NCBI GenBank assembly: GCA_965262315.1
Contig: CBDHFJ010000076.1
Location: 1 to 23,827 of the forward strand
From: JBCCFK01 sp965262315
GTDB lineage: Bacteria > Actinomycetota > Acidimicrobiia > Acidimicrobiales > UBA8592
DNA length: 23,827 nt
Direction: 5' to 3'
A program made the position numbers and the translations under genes. Position 1 is the stretch's first letter. Every line of letters starts with the position of its first letter. This document shows, piece after piece, positions 1-7,845 of the stretch. Under the pieces are notes generated by a model. The model was not told where the DNA came from and made no database searches. It saw only the letters and a list, made by a program, of their open reading frames with translations.

Positions 1-1
1 C

Positions 2-610
2 CCGGTTCCCATCGCTCAGCGCACGGGGCTACCAGTGGTGTCGATCGACTATCGCCTCGCGCCGGAGCACCGTTGCCCGGCCGCCGTGGAAGACGTCACC
101 GCGGTCATCGCCGAGCTGGCGAACGACCACGAGGTCCAGGGCCTGTTCGGCGAATCGGCCGGTGGAGGGCTCGCGGTCGCCGCCACCGTCGCGCTGCGGG
201 ATTCGGGCGCTGCGCTGCCCCGGCGACTCGGCCTGCTGTCGCCATGGGTCGACCTGACCTGTTCGGGGGACACCTACCAGACGCTCGCTGGCGTCGATCC
301 CGACTTCCCGGAGCCGGCCGACCCGCCGGTCTGGGCGTCGGCGTACGCCGGTGAGCTCACCGCCGACCCGCAGGCCTCGCCCTTGTTCGCGGACCTCCAC
401 GACCTGCCGCCGACCCTCATCCAGGTGGGCGGCCGCGAGATTCTCCTGTCGGACTCCTGCCGACTCCAACAGGCACTGACCGACGCCGGATGCGACGCCA
501 CCCTCGACATCTGGGACGGCCTGTGGCACGTCTGGCAGATGTTCCCGCACGTCCCCGAAGCCAACCGGGCCCTCGATGAGCTCGCGGCGTTCCTCGTCCC
601 CACCGACTGA
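2..610 (+). CDS. Alpha/beta hydrolase (HSL/esterase family), 5' end outside window
   Basis: This is the C-terminal part of a carboxylesterase of the alpha/beta hydrolase fold-3 (hormone-sensitive-lipase) family; about 202 residues are visible and the reading frame is already open at base 2. Seen: the IDYRLAPEH motif, the nucleophile elbow GESAGGG (around base 149), an LIQVGGREILLSD block expected to carry the acid residue, and a GLWHVW block expected to hold the catalytic His. The N-terminal oxyanion-hole HGGG lies upstream of the window. It resembles the complete hydrolase at 5695-6612 block for block, so the two are probably paralogues acting on related esters or lactones. It leads an SDR by 10 bases and is likely in the same operon. 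Natural substrate unknown. Confidence 0.88.
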   Translation, partial: PVPIAQRTGLPVVSIDYRLAPEHRCPAAVEDVTAVIAELANDHEVQGLFGESAGGGLAVAATVALRDSGAALPRRLGLLSPWVDLTCSGDTYQTLAGVDPDFPEPADPPVWASAYAGELTADPQASPLFADLHDLPPTLIQVGGREILLSDSCRLQQALTDAGCDATLDIWDGLWHVWQMFPHVPEANRALDELAAFLVPTD

Positions 611-620
611 TCGGATCCCC

Positions 621-1469
621 ATGTCCCTGACCCCGTTCCCCCTGGACAGCAAGGTCGCCGTGATCACCGGCGCGGCCGGAGGCATCGGCCTCGGCATGGC
701 ACGCGCCGCGATCGCCCACGGCATGCGCGTCACCATCTCCGACGTCGACGGTGCTCGTGCGGCCGAGGCCGCCGACGCCCTCGCCGCCGGAGGCGCCACC
801 GTCACGTCGCACGCGTGCGACGTCCGCGATCTCACACAGGTCGAGGCGCTACGCGATGCCGCCATCGACGACCACGGCCGCGTGGACCTCGTCTGCAACA
901 ACGCCGGCGTCGGCTTGGCGCGACCCCTCCCCGACTGCACCGACGCCGACTGGAACCTCCTGTTCGACGTGAACGTCACCGGCGTGGTCAACGGCGTCCG
1001 GGCCTTCCTCCCCACCTTCATCGCCCAGGGTTCGGGACACATCAGCGCCACGGCCTCGCTCTCGGGCCTGATCGGCGATCCCGATCTGACCGTGTACAAC
1101 ACCTCCAAGTTCGCGGTCGTCGGTCTCATGGAGGCCACTGCCCAGGAGATGCGACGAGACCACCCCGGCATCACGGCTTCGGTGCTGTGCCCGGGGCCCG
1201 TCGCCACCGACCTGATCGCCTCGTCGGCCAAGCAGCTCGCCGACAGCGGGTCCGGGAGCTCGGAGCTGGACGAAGCCGTCGGTGAGTACCTGGCCCGCGG
1301 CCTGCACCCCGACGACGTGGGCCGCATCGCCATCGACGGCATCGCGGAGGGACGCTTCTGGCTGCTCCCCCACGCCGAGCTCACCTTCGAGCTCCTCGAC
1401 GAGCGCCTGGATGCAATGAAACGGGGCGAGCTCGCCGCGCCCGAGGACGACTGGACCGACCAGACGTGA
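621..1469 (+). CDS. Short-chain dehydrogenase/reductase (SDR)
   Basis: Classical SDR of 282 residues, expected to interconvert an alcohol and a ketone with NAD(P). Seen: the Rossmann motif TGAAGGIG at residues 16-23, NNAG at 93-96, and the catalytic YxxxK as YNTSK (Tyr159, Lys163), followed by LCPGPVATDL, the usual post-catalytic loop. The ATG at 621 is preferred to a start further upstream because it gives a normal SDR N-terminus right before the first beta strand. The extended C-terminal part (IAEGRFWLLPHAE) resembles SDRs found next to TetR regulators and esterases. It starts 10 bases after the hydrolase stop, and its TGA overlaps the GTG of the TetR gene. Substrate cannot be read from the sequence. 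Confidence 0.9.
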   Translation: MSLTPFPLDSKVAVITGAAGGIGLGMARAAIAHGMRVTISDVDGARAAEAADALAAGGATVTSHACDVRDLTQVEALRDAAIDDHGRVDLVCNNAGVGLARPLPDCTDADWNLLFDVNVTGVVNGVRAFLPTFIAQGSGHISATASLSGLIGDPDLTVYNTSKFAVVGLMEATAQEMRRDHPGITASVLCPGPVATDLIASSAKQLADSGSGSSELDEAVGEYLARGLHPDDVGRIAIDGIAEGRFWLLPHAELTFELLDERLDAMKRGELAAPEDDWTDQT

Positions 1470-2023
1470 CCGACACCAAGCCCCGCCTCTCTCGGGCCGA
1501 TTGGCTCGATGCTGCGCTCGCGGCCATGGCGGCCCAGGGCACCACCGGCGTGAACGTCGAGCAGCTCGCCCGGTCGCTGGACGCCACCAAGGGCAGCTTC
1601 TACCACCACTTCGAGAACCGCGATGCACTGCTGGAGGCGGCACTCGAGCGGTTCGCGGAGATCGTGGAAGGCGACCTCGAGGCCGCGGCCACGATCACCG
1701 ACCCGCGAGAACGAATCATCGAGGGATCGGTGGTCGGCATCGGCACTGAGCTCGACGGATTCGTCGACCTCGCGCTGAGCGCCAGCGCCGACGACCCCGT
1801 GGTCGCGGCAGCATTGCGACGGATCACCGACCTCCGACTCGCATGGCTCACGGCCGCGCTGATGGAGGGTGGGATCTCCGAGGCCGAGGCTCGTTCTCGC
1901 GCCGAAGCCGGCCTGGCCACGTACCTCGGCCTGTTCCACCTCCAGCGCGTCCAGGGCCGCCGTTTCGACGACGACCACCTCCGATCGCAGGTGGTCCGAG
2001 CCGTCGACGGAATGTTCGACTGA
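1466..2023 (+). CDS. TetR/AcrR family transcriptional regulator
   Basis: A 185-residue TetR-type repressor. The N-terminal helix-turn-helix spans about residues 29-50 (VEQLARSLDATKGSFYHHFE), matching the family's recognition-helix pattern (KGSFYHHF). The rest is a helical ligand-binding domain, which usually senses a small hydrophobic or acyl compound. The GTG start overlaps the stop of the preceding SDR (GTGA), so it is the third gene of that operon. It converges with the SnoaL-like gene, with 18 bases between stops. It is one candidate for the protein that binds the palindrome at 3396-3415; this is inference from proximity only. Confidence 0.9.
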   Translation: MTDTKPRLSRADWLDAALAAMAAQGTTGVNVEQLARSLDATKGSFYHHFENRDALLEAALERFAEIVEGDLEAAATITDPRERIIEGSVVGIGTELDGFVDLALSASADDPVVAAALRRITDLRLAWLTAALMEGGISEAEARSRAEAGLATYLGLFHLQRVQGRRFDDDHLRSQVVRAVDGMFD

Positions 2024-2041
2024 CGCGAAGTACCCGGCCGG

Positions 2042-2509
2042 TCAGTCGAAGATGGTGAGGTGCTCGACGAGGCCTTCGTCGAAGCTGGTCATCCACCGTC
2101 CCGACGCGTGGATGCGACTGAACAGCCATTCGCCATCGACCTTGCGGTACTCCTCGACGTAGGTGCCCGACGCCCAGAGCATCTGCTCGGCACCGTCGAT
2201 GTTCTGGATCGACAGCAGCAGCGCCTGCCACCGACCGGTGGCGGTGCGACCGTCGTCGGCCACCGCGATCAGCGGTGTGACGGCGTAGTGGCGAGACCAG
2301 ACGACCTCGTCGGCATACCTCGCGTTGAACGCCTCGATGGCGTCCCTGCCCTCGAGTTGTTCGATGGGCTCCTCGATGAAGACGGCATCCTCGGTGAACA
2401 GCTCCGGAAAGCGGTGGTACTGCTCGGGATCGTCGCAGTACCAGCAGTACCTGGCCTTCAAGGCCTTGATCGCCTCGATGTCGAGCAGTCGCTGCACGTC
2501 GCCGCTCAC
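2042..2509 (-). CDS. SnoaL-like (NTF2-fold) protein
   Basis: A 155-residue protein of the NTF2-like/SnoaL_4 type, a cone-shaped alpha+beta barrel used by small cyclases, dehydratases, isomerases and ring-hydroxylating dioxygenase small subunits. Seen: the opening helix IEAIKALKARYCWYCDD, then LFTEDAVF and GRDAIEAF, and late strands with WLFSRIHASGRW, all typical of the family. I chose the GTG at 2509 because it overlaps the expected stop of the upstream SDR (GTGA), the junction style used throughout this window; an ATG at 2521 would add four residues. It probably works with the SDR in the same operon. The exact reaction is unknown. Confidence 0.82.
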   Translation of the reverse strand: MSGDVQRLLDIEAIKALKARYCWYCDDPEQYHRFPELFTEDAVFIEEPIEQLEGRDAIEAFNARYADEVVWSRHYAVTPLIAVADDGRTATGRWQALLLSIQNIDGAEQMLWASGTYVEEYRKVDGEWLFSRIHASGRWMTSFDEGLVEHLTIFD

Positions 2510-3305
2510 TCGAGATCCCATCGTCGCCGTGAATCGTCTCGCCGATGGCAGCCTCGATCGACTGGATGCTCGGGCCGGCGGCCATGCCGCCGTCGATGTG
2601 GAGCGCATGGCCGTTGACCATGGCCGCATCGTCCGATGCGAGGTAGTGGATGGCGGCCGCGACCTCCTCGGGCTGAGCGAGTCGACGCACGTGCTGGTTG
2701 AGCAACGACTGACTCCGCACGGCCCAGTGATCCATCGCCTCCTCGGGCACGAACCCCTCGGTCACCACGCCGGTTGGGCACACACAGTTGACGCGAATCC
2801 CTCGAGGCCCGAGCTCCACCGCGGCGTGTTTGGTCATGCCCACCACACCCCACTTACCGGCGCCGTACCAACCGAGACCGGGGTACCCGACCACCCCGGC
2901 CATCGACGCGGTGTTCACGATGACCGACCCCGGCTGCATGTGCGCCGCTGCCGCCTTGATGCCGTGGGCCACGCCCATCAGGTTGATGTCGAGCATGGCC
3001 CGGGCGTCGTCGGGATCGTCGGCCGCCAGTCCGCGACCGGGCCCGAGCACACCGGCGTTGTTGACCATGATGTCGAGCCGCCCGAATCGTTGGACCACAT
3101 CGGCGACCAGCGAGTCGACGGCTGTGGCATCGCTCACATCGACCCGGACCGCCAGCCCGCCGACCTCCTCGGCGAGCGCGGAGGCATCGGCGACGTCTGC
3201 CAAGACGCAGGTGCCACCAGCGGCGGTGAATCGGCGGCACGCGGCGGCCCCGATGCCCGAGGCCGCTCCGGTCACGATGGCCACCTTGTCATCGAGTTCG
3301 AACAT
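2506..3305 (-). CDS. SDR family oxidoreductase, apparent 1-base frameshift at C-terminus
   Basis: SDR of about 266 residues. Seen: TGAASGIG at residues 12-19, NNAG at 82-85, and catalytic Tyr147/Lys151 in YGAGK, followed by the CPTGVVTEGF loop and the HIDGGMAAGPS end seen in its relatives. As written, the frame does not stop at the expected place and runs on out of frame into the SnoaL-like gene as far as 1848. One missing base near 2512-2520 (a GGG run) would restore the ending DLE and a TGA at 2506 that overlaps the next start. The 800-base length, one short of a multiple of three, fits this. It resembles the SDR at 4865-5698, including the AAGPS.. SIEAAIG tail. It is divergent from the monooxygenase across a palindromic operator. 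Confidence 0.85.
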
Positions 3306-3395
3306 GCGCTGCTCCTGTGTCGGGGACACGCGAGGCCGAGGCGATGGAGTCGCGCTCGCCTGCGGGCGGATCGCAGACCACTTCCGCAATCGCCG

Positions 3396-3415
3396 ACCAT
3401 ACGCTAGCGTATGGT
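3396..3415. promoter_or_regulatory. Perfect 20-bp palindromic operator with candidate -10 element
   Basis: ACCATACGCTAGCGTATGGT reads the same on both strands. It sits between the divergent SDR (start 3305) and flavin monooxygenase (start 3418), ending two bases before the latter's ATG. Within it TAGCGT (3405-3410) fits an actinobacterial -10 element (TANNNT) and would place transcription initiation at or next to the ATG, giving a leaderless mRNA. A bound TetR-type dimer would block that promoter. I see no good -35 hexamer and no second copy of the motif in the window. The binding protein is not known. Confidence 0.7.
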
Positions 3416-3417
3416 TC

Positions 3418-4872
3418 ATGTCGCCGCCCGATGATCGCACCGACCGCTGGCTCGTGGTGGGCGCCGGCCCATCCGGACTGTCGTGTGCGCTCGCGCTCCG
3501 CGAGGCCGGGGTCGCCTTCGACGCGGTGGAAGCGGACCGGCAGGCCGGTGGGCTGTGGAACATGGACAACCCGGGCTCGGCCATCTACGAGTCGGCCCAC
3601 TTCATCTCGTCGTCCGCCCGCTCGGGCTGGGCCGACTTCCCGATGCCGGCGCACTACCCGGACTATCCCCGCTGGTTCGAGATCCGCGACTACATCCACG
3701 CCTACGCGGCCCATCACGACCTGGAACGCCACTACGAATTCGAGACCCGGGTCGACTCCGCCGAGCCCGTGGAGACCGACGACGGCGAAGCGTGGGCCGT
3801 CACCCTGTCAACTGGTGAGGTCCGCCGCTACCGCGGCGTCGTTGCGTGTCCCGGCTTCCAGCGCGTCCCCAACGTGCCGGAGTACCCCGGGACGTTCTCG
3901 GGCGAGGCGCGGCACAGCCAGACCTACAAGCAGGCCTCGGAGTTCGAGGGCAAGCGGGTGCTGGTGGTCGGCGCCGGCAACTCCGCCGTCGACATCGCGG
4001 TCGATGCCGCGATCGCCGCCGACCGGGCCGTCATCTCCACCCGGCGCGGCTACTGGTTCTTCCCGAAGCTCGTGGGCGGCGTGCCGTTCGACCACTTCGC
4101 GATCAACACCGTGTCGAGCCAGGAACGCCTCGCCGACTTCCTGCGATTGCACGTCGGTGACGTGGCCCGTATCGGGTTCGGCGAACCCGACCACCTGCCG
4201 CTCACCCACCACCCCATCCTCAACGACCAGGTCTTGCATCACCTCGCCCACGGTGACCTGGTGGCGAGGCCCGAGATCGAACGCTTCGACGGCACCACCG
4301 TCCACTTCACCGACGGGTCCGCCGAGGACATCGATCTGATCGTCTGGGGCACCGGCTACAAGGACCGGGTGCCGTTCATCGCCGAGGAGCACTGTCGGGT
4401 GGCGGCCACCGATGCCGACAACGACCTCTTCCTCTGGATGTTCCACCGTCGACATCCGCACCTGGTGGTGTTGGGTCCGGCCAACCTCGCCGCGGGCGGA
4501 TATTGGGGCCTCAGCGCCGCGGCCGACATGATCGCCAGTCACATCCGCGACGAGGCAACCGAGCCCGACCGGTGGCAGCGATTCCGCGAGATCATCCAGG
4601 GTCCCGAGCCCGACCTGACCGGCGGCTACGAGTACTACGAGAAGCCCGGCCATCTGAATTACGTCAACGCCGCCGCGCTCGATCAGTACTCGCTGGAGCT
4701 CACGGAGCAGATGGGCTGGGAGCCGCTCTCCTTCCCGGCCGACTTCGAACCACCCGAGTTGATCGACATCGACGCGTGGCTCGATCACCCTCGTCCGGTC
4801 TCACCACCACCCCACGGATCGCTGGCACCTGTGCCGCGCGACGTCGACAGCAAAGGAACCAGCGATGCCTGA
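3418..4872 (+). CDS. Flavin-containing monooxygenase (class B, FMO-like)
   Basis: A 484-residue FAD/NADPH monooxygenase. Seen in order: the FAD-binding GAGPSG at residues 15-20; the family signature FxGxxxHxxxY as FSGEARHSQTYK at 160-171; the NADPH-binding GAGNSAVD at 185-192; and the C-terminal VWGTGYK at 309-315. The signature ends in YK rather than WP, so it groups with FMO-type enzymes more than with type I Baeyer-Villiger enzymes. It could insert oxygen next to a carbonyl or oxidise an N or S atom. It is the first gene of a six-gene overlapping operon, and the next SDR starts 8 bases inside it. With the SDR and esterase it fits an alcohol-ketone-ester-acid sequence, which is inference. 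Confidence 0.9.
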   Translation: MSPPDDRTDRWLVVGAGPSGLSCALALREAGVAFDAVEADRQAGGLWNMDNPGSAIYESAHFISSSARSGWADFPMPAHYPDYPRWFEIRDYIHAYAAHHDLERHYEFETRVDSAEPVETDDGEAWAVTLSTGEVRRYRGVVACPGFQRVPNVPEYPGTFSGEARHSQTYKQASEFEGKRVLVVGAGNSAVDIAVDAAIAADRAVISTRRGYWFFPKLVGGVPFDHFAINTVSSQERLADFLRLHVGDVARIGFGEPDHLPLTHHPILNDQVLHHLAHGDLVARPEIERFDGTTVHFTDGSAEDIDLIVWGTGYKDRVPFIAEEHCRVAATDADNDLFLWMFHRRHPHLVVLGPANLAAGGYWGLSAAADMIASHIRDEATEPDRWQRFREIIQGPEPDLTGGYEYYEKPGHLNYVNAAALDQYSLELTEQMGWEPLSFPADFEPPELIDIDAWLDHPRPVSPPPHGSLAPVPRDVDSKGTSDA

Positions 4873-5698
4873 CGCGTTCTCGGTCAAGGGCAAGGTGTGT
4901 GTCATCACCGGCGCCTTCCACGGGCTCGGCGAGGTGATCGCTCGTCGCCTCGCTGCCCATGGGGCAACCGTCGTCCTCGGCGATGTTCGAGACTGCACCG
5001 AGCTTGCCACCGAGCTCGACGGGCTCGCGGTGCGCTGCGACGTGACCGACGAGACCCAGGTGGCGGCCATGATGCAGGCCGCGGTCGACGCACACGGGCG
5101 CATCGACGTCGTGGTGAACAACGCCGGGGTGGAGAGCTGGGAGGGCGACATCACCGAGCTCGACGTCGACGGGTGGCGCCGGGACATGGACATCAACGTG
5201 TTGGGGGTGGGGCTCGGCATCAAGCACGCCGTGCCTCACATGCAGGCCGGCGGGTCCATCATCAACACCGCCTCGCTGTTCGGCCTCATGGCCGTGCCCA
5301 CGTTGTCGTCCTACAACGCCTCGAAGGCCGCGGTCATCCATCTCACCCGGACCGCCGCGGTCGAGCTCGGCCCCAAGGGCATCCGGGTCAACGCCATCTG
5401 CCCCACGGGCCTGACCCACGACAGCTACCTGGGCCGCGTCGAGGGCGTCGAGAACTGGCTCGATGACTGGCTCGAGCTGCACCACCAGCACGTCGACGAG
5501 CTGGGTCACGCCGACGACTGCGCCGCGCTCGTGCACTACCTGGCGTCCGACGACAGCCGCTTCATCAACGCCCAGGCCATCGCCGTCGACGCGGGCGCAA
5601 CAGCGGGTCCGTCGAGGGCCATGATCGAGGCGGCGACGGGCAAGCCGAGCGTGTGGACAGACGACGACCCGTTCTTCGAGCCGCCGCCCATCGCATGA
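4865..5698 (+). CDS. SDR family oxidoreductase
   Basis: Classical SDR of 277 residues. Seen: TGAFHGLG at residues 15-22, VNNAGVE, NTASLFG holding the catalytic Ser, and YNASK with Tyr150 and Lys154. The C-terminal part, SRFINAQAIAVDAGATAGPS followed by an acidic and Pro-rich tail, matches the SDR at 2506-3305, so the two are paralogues of one subfamily. It overlaps the monooxygenase end by 8 bases (ATGCCTGA), and its own stop overlaps the next start (ATGA). Probable role: oxidation of an alcohol made by the P450, or of a product of the monooxygenase. Substrate unknown. Confidence 0.92.
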   Translation: MPDAFSVKGKVCVITGAFHGLGEVIARRLAAHGATVVLGDVRDCTELATELDGLAVRCDVTDETQVAAMMQAAVDAHGRIDVVVNNAGVESWEGDITELDVDGWRRDMDINVLGVGLGIKHAVPHMQAGGSIINTASLFGLMAVPTLSSYNASKAAVIHLTRTAAVELGPKGIRVNAICPTGLTHDSYLGRVEGVENWLDDWLELHHQHVDELGHADDCAALVHYLASDDSRFINAQAIAVDAGATAGPSRAMIEAATGKPSVWTDDDPFFEPPPIA

Positions 5699-6612
5699 TC
5701 CCTCCCCCGACTCACCTGTCGCCCGGCGCCGCCGACTACCTGCGCAATCCGGATGTGGTCGACTATCCCGACGACTGGACCGACCCGTGGACGGTGCAGG
5801 CCTGCCGCGAGGTCACCGAGCCGTTGTGGGCCGGGTTCAACGACGCGCTCGACTTCGCGTACTCGGTCACCCCAGACGCCATCGCCAACGTCCCGGTCCT
5901 GCGCATCGCCGTCGGTGACCCACGGCCCGGCCAGGCGATCGTGCACCTCCACGGCGGGATGTACTGCCTGGGAAGCCCGGCGATCGACCATGTCGTCAAC
6001 GCACCCCTGACCAGGGACACCGGCGTCGAGGTCATCTCGATCGACTACCGCCTCGCCCCCGAGCATCCCTTCCCCGCGGCGCTCGACGACGCCGTGGCCG
6101 TCCACGCTGCCCTGACCGACGCCGGTACGCGGACGGTGCTCTACGGGGAGTCGGCCGGCGGCGGGCTGGCCGCCGCAACCGCGCTGGCCCTGCGCGACCG
6201 TGGGCTGCCGATGCCCACGCGGCTGGCGATGCTGTCGCCCATGCTGGACCTGAGCGGCGGCAGCGACACCTACGCCACCCTCGCCCCGCACGACCCCGAC
6301 TACGGGGACCCGAGCGTGCTCCTGGCTCCGGGGGCTGCCTACGCCGCTGACACGCCGCTCGATCACCCGCTGGTGTCCCCGGTGTTCGCGGATCCGGCCG
6401 GGCTGCCGTCGACCCTGATCCAGGTCGGCAACCGAGAAGTGCTGCTCGGCGACAGCAGCCGGTTCGCCCGCTCGGCTCGCGCCGCCGGCGTCGCCGTCGA
6501 CCTGGAGGTCCTCGACGGCGGGTGGCACAACTACCCGATCTGGTACGGCGTCCCCGAGGCCGACGCCGCCCGTGGCCGGCTCGCCCGCTTCCTGGCGGAG
6601 GGTCTGCGATGA
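5695..6612 (+). CDS. Alpha/beta hydrolase (HSL/esterase family)
   Basis: A complete 305-residue carboxylesterase/lactonase of alpha/beta hydrolase fold-3. Seen: the oxyanion-hole HGGM (last Gly of the usual HGGG replaced by Met), SIDYRLAPEH, nucleophile Ser153 in GESAGGG, the LIQVGNREVLLGD block expected to carry the acid, and a GGWHNYPIW block with the likely catalytic His. The ATG at 5695 overlaps the SDR stop (ATGA) and is preferred to an earlier start that would add 14 Arg-rich residues. Lying after a flavin monooxygenase and SDR, it may hydrolyse an ester or lactone made by oxygen insertion. Paralogue of the partial hydrolase at the left edge. Confidence 0.92.
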   Translation: MIPPPTHLSPGAADYLRNPDVVDYPDDWTDPWTVQACREVTEPLWAGFNDALDFAYSVTPDAIANVPVLRIAVGDPRPGQAIVHLHGGMYCLGSPAIDHVVNAPLTRDTGVEVISIDYRLAPEHPFPAALDDAVAVHAALTDAGTRTVLYGESAGGGLAAATALALRDRGLPMPTRLAMLSPMLDLSGGSDTYATLAPHDPDYGDPSVLLAPGAAYAADTPLDHPLVSPVFADPAGLPSTLIQVGNREVLLGDSSRFARSARAAGVAVDLEVLDGGWHNYPIWYGVPEADAARGRLARFLAEGLR

Positions 6613-7845
6613 ATCCGCTCATGCTGCCCGGCCCCGAAGGCGACCAGATCGAGGCCATGGTCGCCGACATGTACGGCTGGCTCCGCGGTCTGCGAACGTA
6701 CGGCGACACCGTGGCCGTCGATCTGGGCGGCATCCCGACAGCGGTCCTCTACGACCTCGACGACATCACCACGGTCTTCGCCGACAAGCTGGATCATGTC
6801 GGCCGCGCGGCCATCTTCGATCGCCTGGCGTCGGTGATGGGCTCGGGGCTCATCACCAACTACGACTGGGACACCTGGTTCCCGCACCGCCAGCCGCATC
6901 GTGAAGCCGCTGGGGGCACGATCGGTCGGTCGCTTTCACGAGCGCATGGTGACCATCATCGACGAGGAACTGGCGACGTGGCCCGCAGGCGAGGCGTTCG
7001 AACTCCACGACCGGGTGAAGCGTCTGACACTCCGGGTTGTCGCCGACTTGTTGTTCACGAGCGACCTCGACGACACGGCCATCGAGATCATCGACCGGGC
7101 CGTCGAGCAGATCCATGCGTGGGCCGAGGCCGACCCTGCCTACACCGACACCGACAATCCACCGCCGAGCTACGTGGAGGCCATCGGCCGTCTCGACGCC
7201 TTCATCCGAGACGTGATCGACAGGCGCGATCCCGCCGCGCCGGGCGACGACATGGTGGGGCTCCTGCTCGACGCCACCACTGACCCCGAGGCCCGGCTCG
7301 ACCAGCGGGGCGTCCGCGACGAGGCCGTCACCCTGATCCTCGCCGGTCACGAGACCGTGACCAACACCATCTGTTTCGCGATCGACCTGTTGGGGCGCAA
7401 TCCGAACGCGACCGATGCCGACGCTCGCCACATCGTCGACGAAACCCTGCGCCTCTACCCGCCGGTGCATGTCACCAACAAGGCGATCGTGAAGGACCTG
7501 CCACTGTCGGCCGCCACCATCCCGGCGGGCTGGGAGGTGCTCATCCCCGAGTACGTCCTGTACCGCGACGAGACCTACTTCGAGCGACCCGACGAGTTCC
7601 TGCCGCAACGCTGGGCCGAGGACTCCCCGATGCACCTCGAACGCAGCGCCTACTTTCCGTTCCTCACCGGCCCCAAGTTCTGCGTCGGCCGCCACTTCGC
7701 CATCCTCGAGGCGGTCGAGGCCGTCGACCGATTCCGCCGACGATTCCGGCATGAGATGCTCGACCCGACACCGCCGTGGGGGCGTGAGCTGGCGACATCG
7801 TTTGCCCCGGACCGCCCGATGCCCATCCGACTGGACCCGCGTTGA
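6609..7845 (+). CDS. Cytochrome P450, apparent frameshift at about 6882
   Basis: A P450 monooxygenase of about 411 residues once one extra C in the CCC run at 6881-6883 is removed. Before the shift: GDTVAVDLGG and MGSGLITNYDWDTWF. After it, the open frame gives the C-helix block RTASRIVKPLGARSVG, then AGHET of the I helix (245-249), ExxR as ETLR (278-281), and the heme ligand Cys358 in FLTGPKFCVG. Only 28 residues separate AGHET from ETLR; about 34 is usual in short bacterial P450s and more in CYP102-like ones, so helices J/J' are abridged. It starts with ATGA on the hydrolase stop. No ferredoxin or reductase gene lies nearby. Its likely role is hydroxylation of the operon's substrate. Confidence 0.88.

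Noticed and set aside
29..1978. A very long open frame on the minus strand opposite the hydrolase, SDR and TetR genes
   Set aside because: It is the antisense shadow of high-GC codon usage; it has no recognisable domain, while the plus-strand genes show clear motifs and overlapping starts and stops.
1848..3305. SDR fused to a long C-terminal extension
   Set aside because: The extension is the out-of-frame reading of the SnoaL-like gene; a single missing base explains it better than a real fusion.
3418..4872. Type I Baeyer-Villiger monooxygenase
   Set aside because: The signature ends in HSQTYK, not HxxxWP, so only the broader class B flavin monooxygenase is supported.
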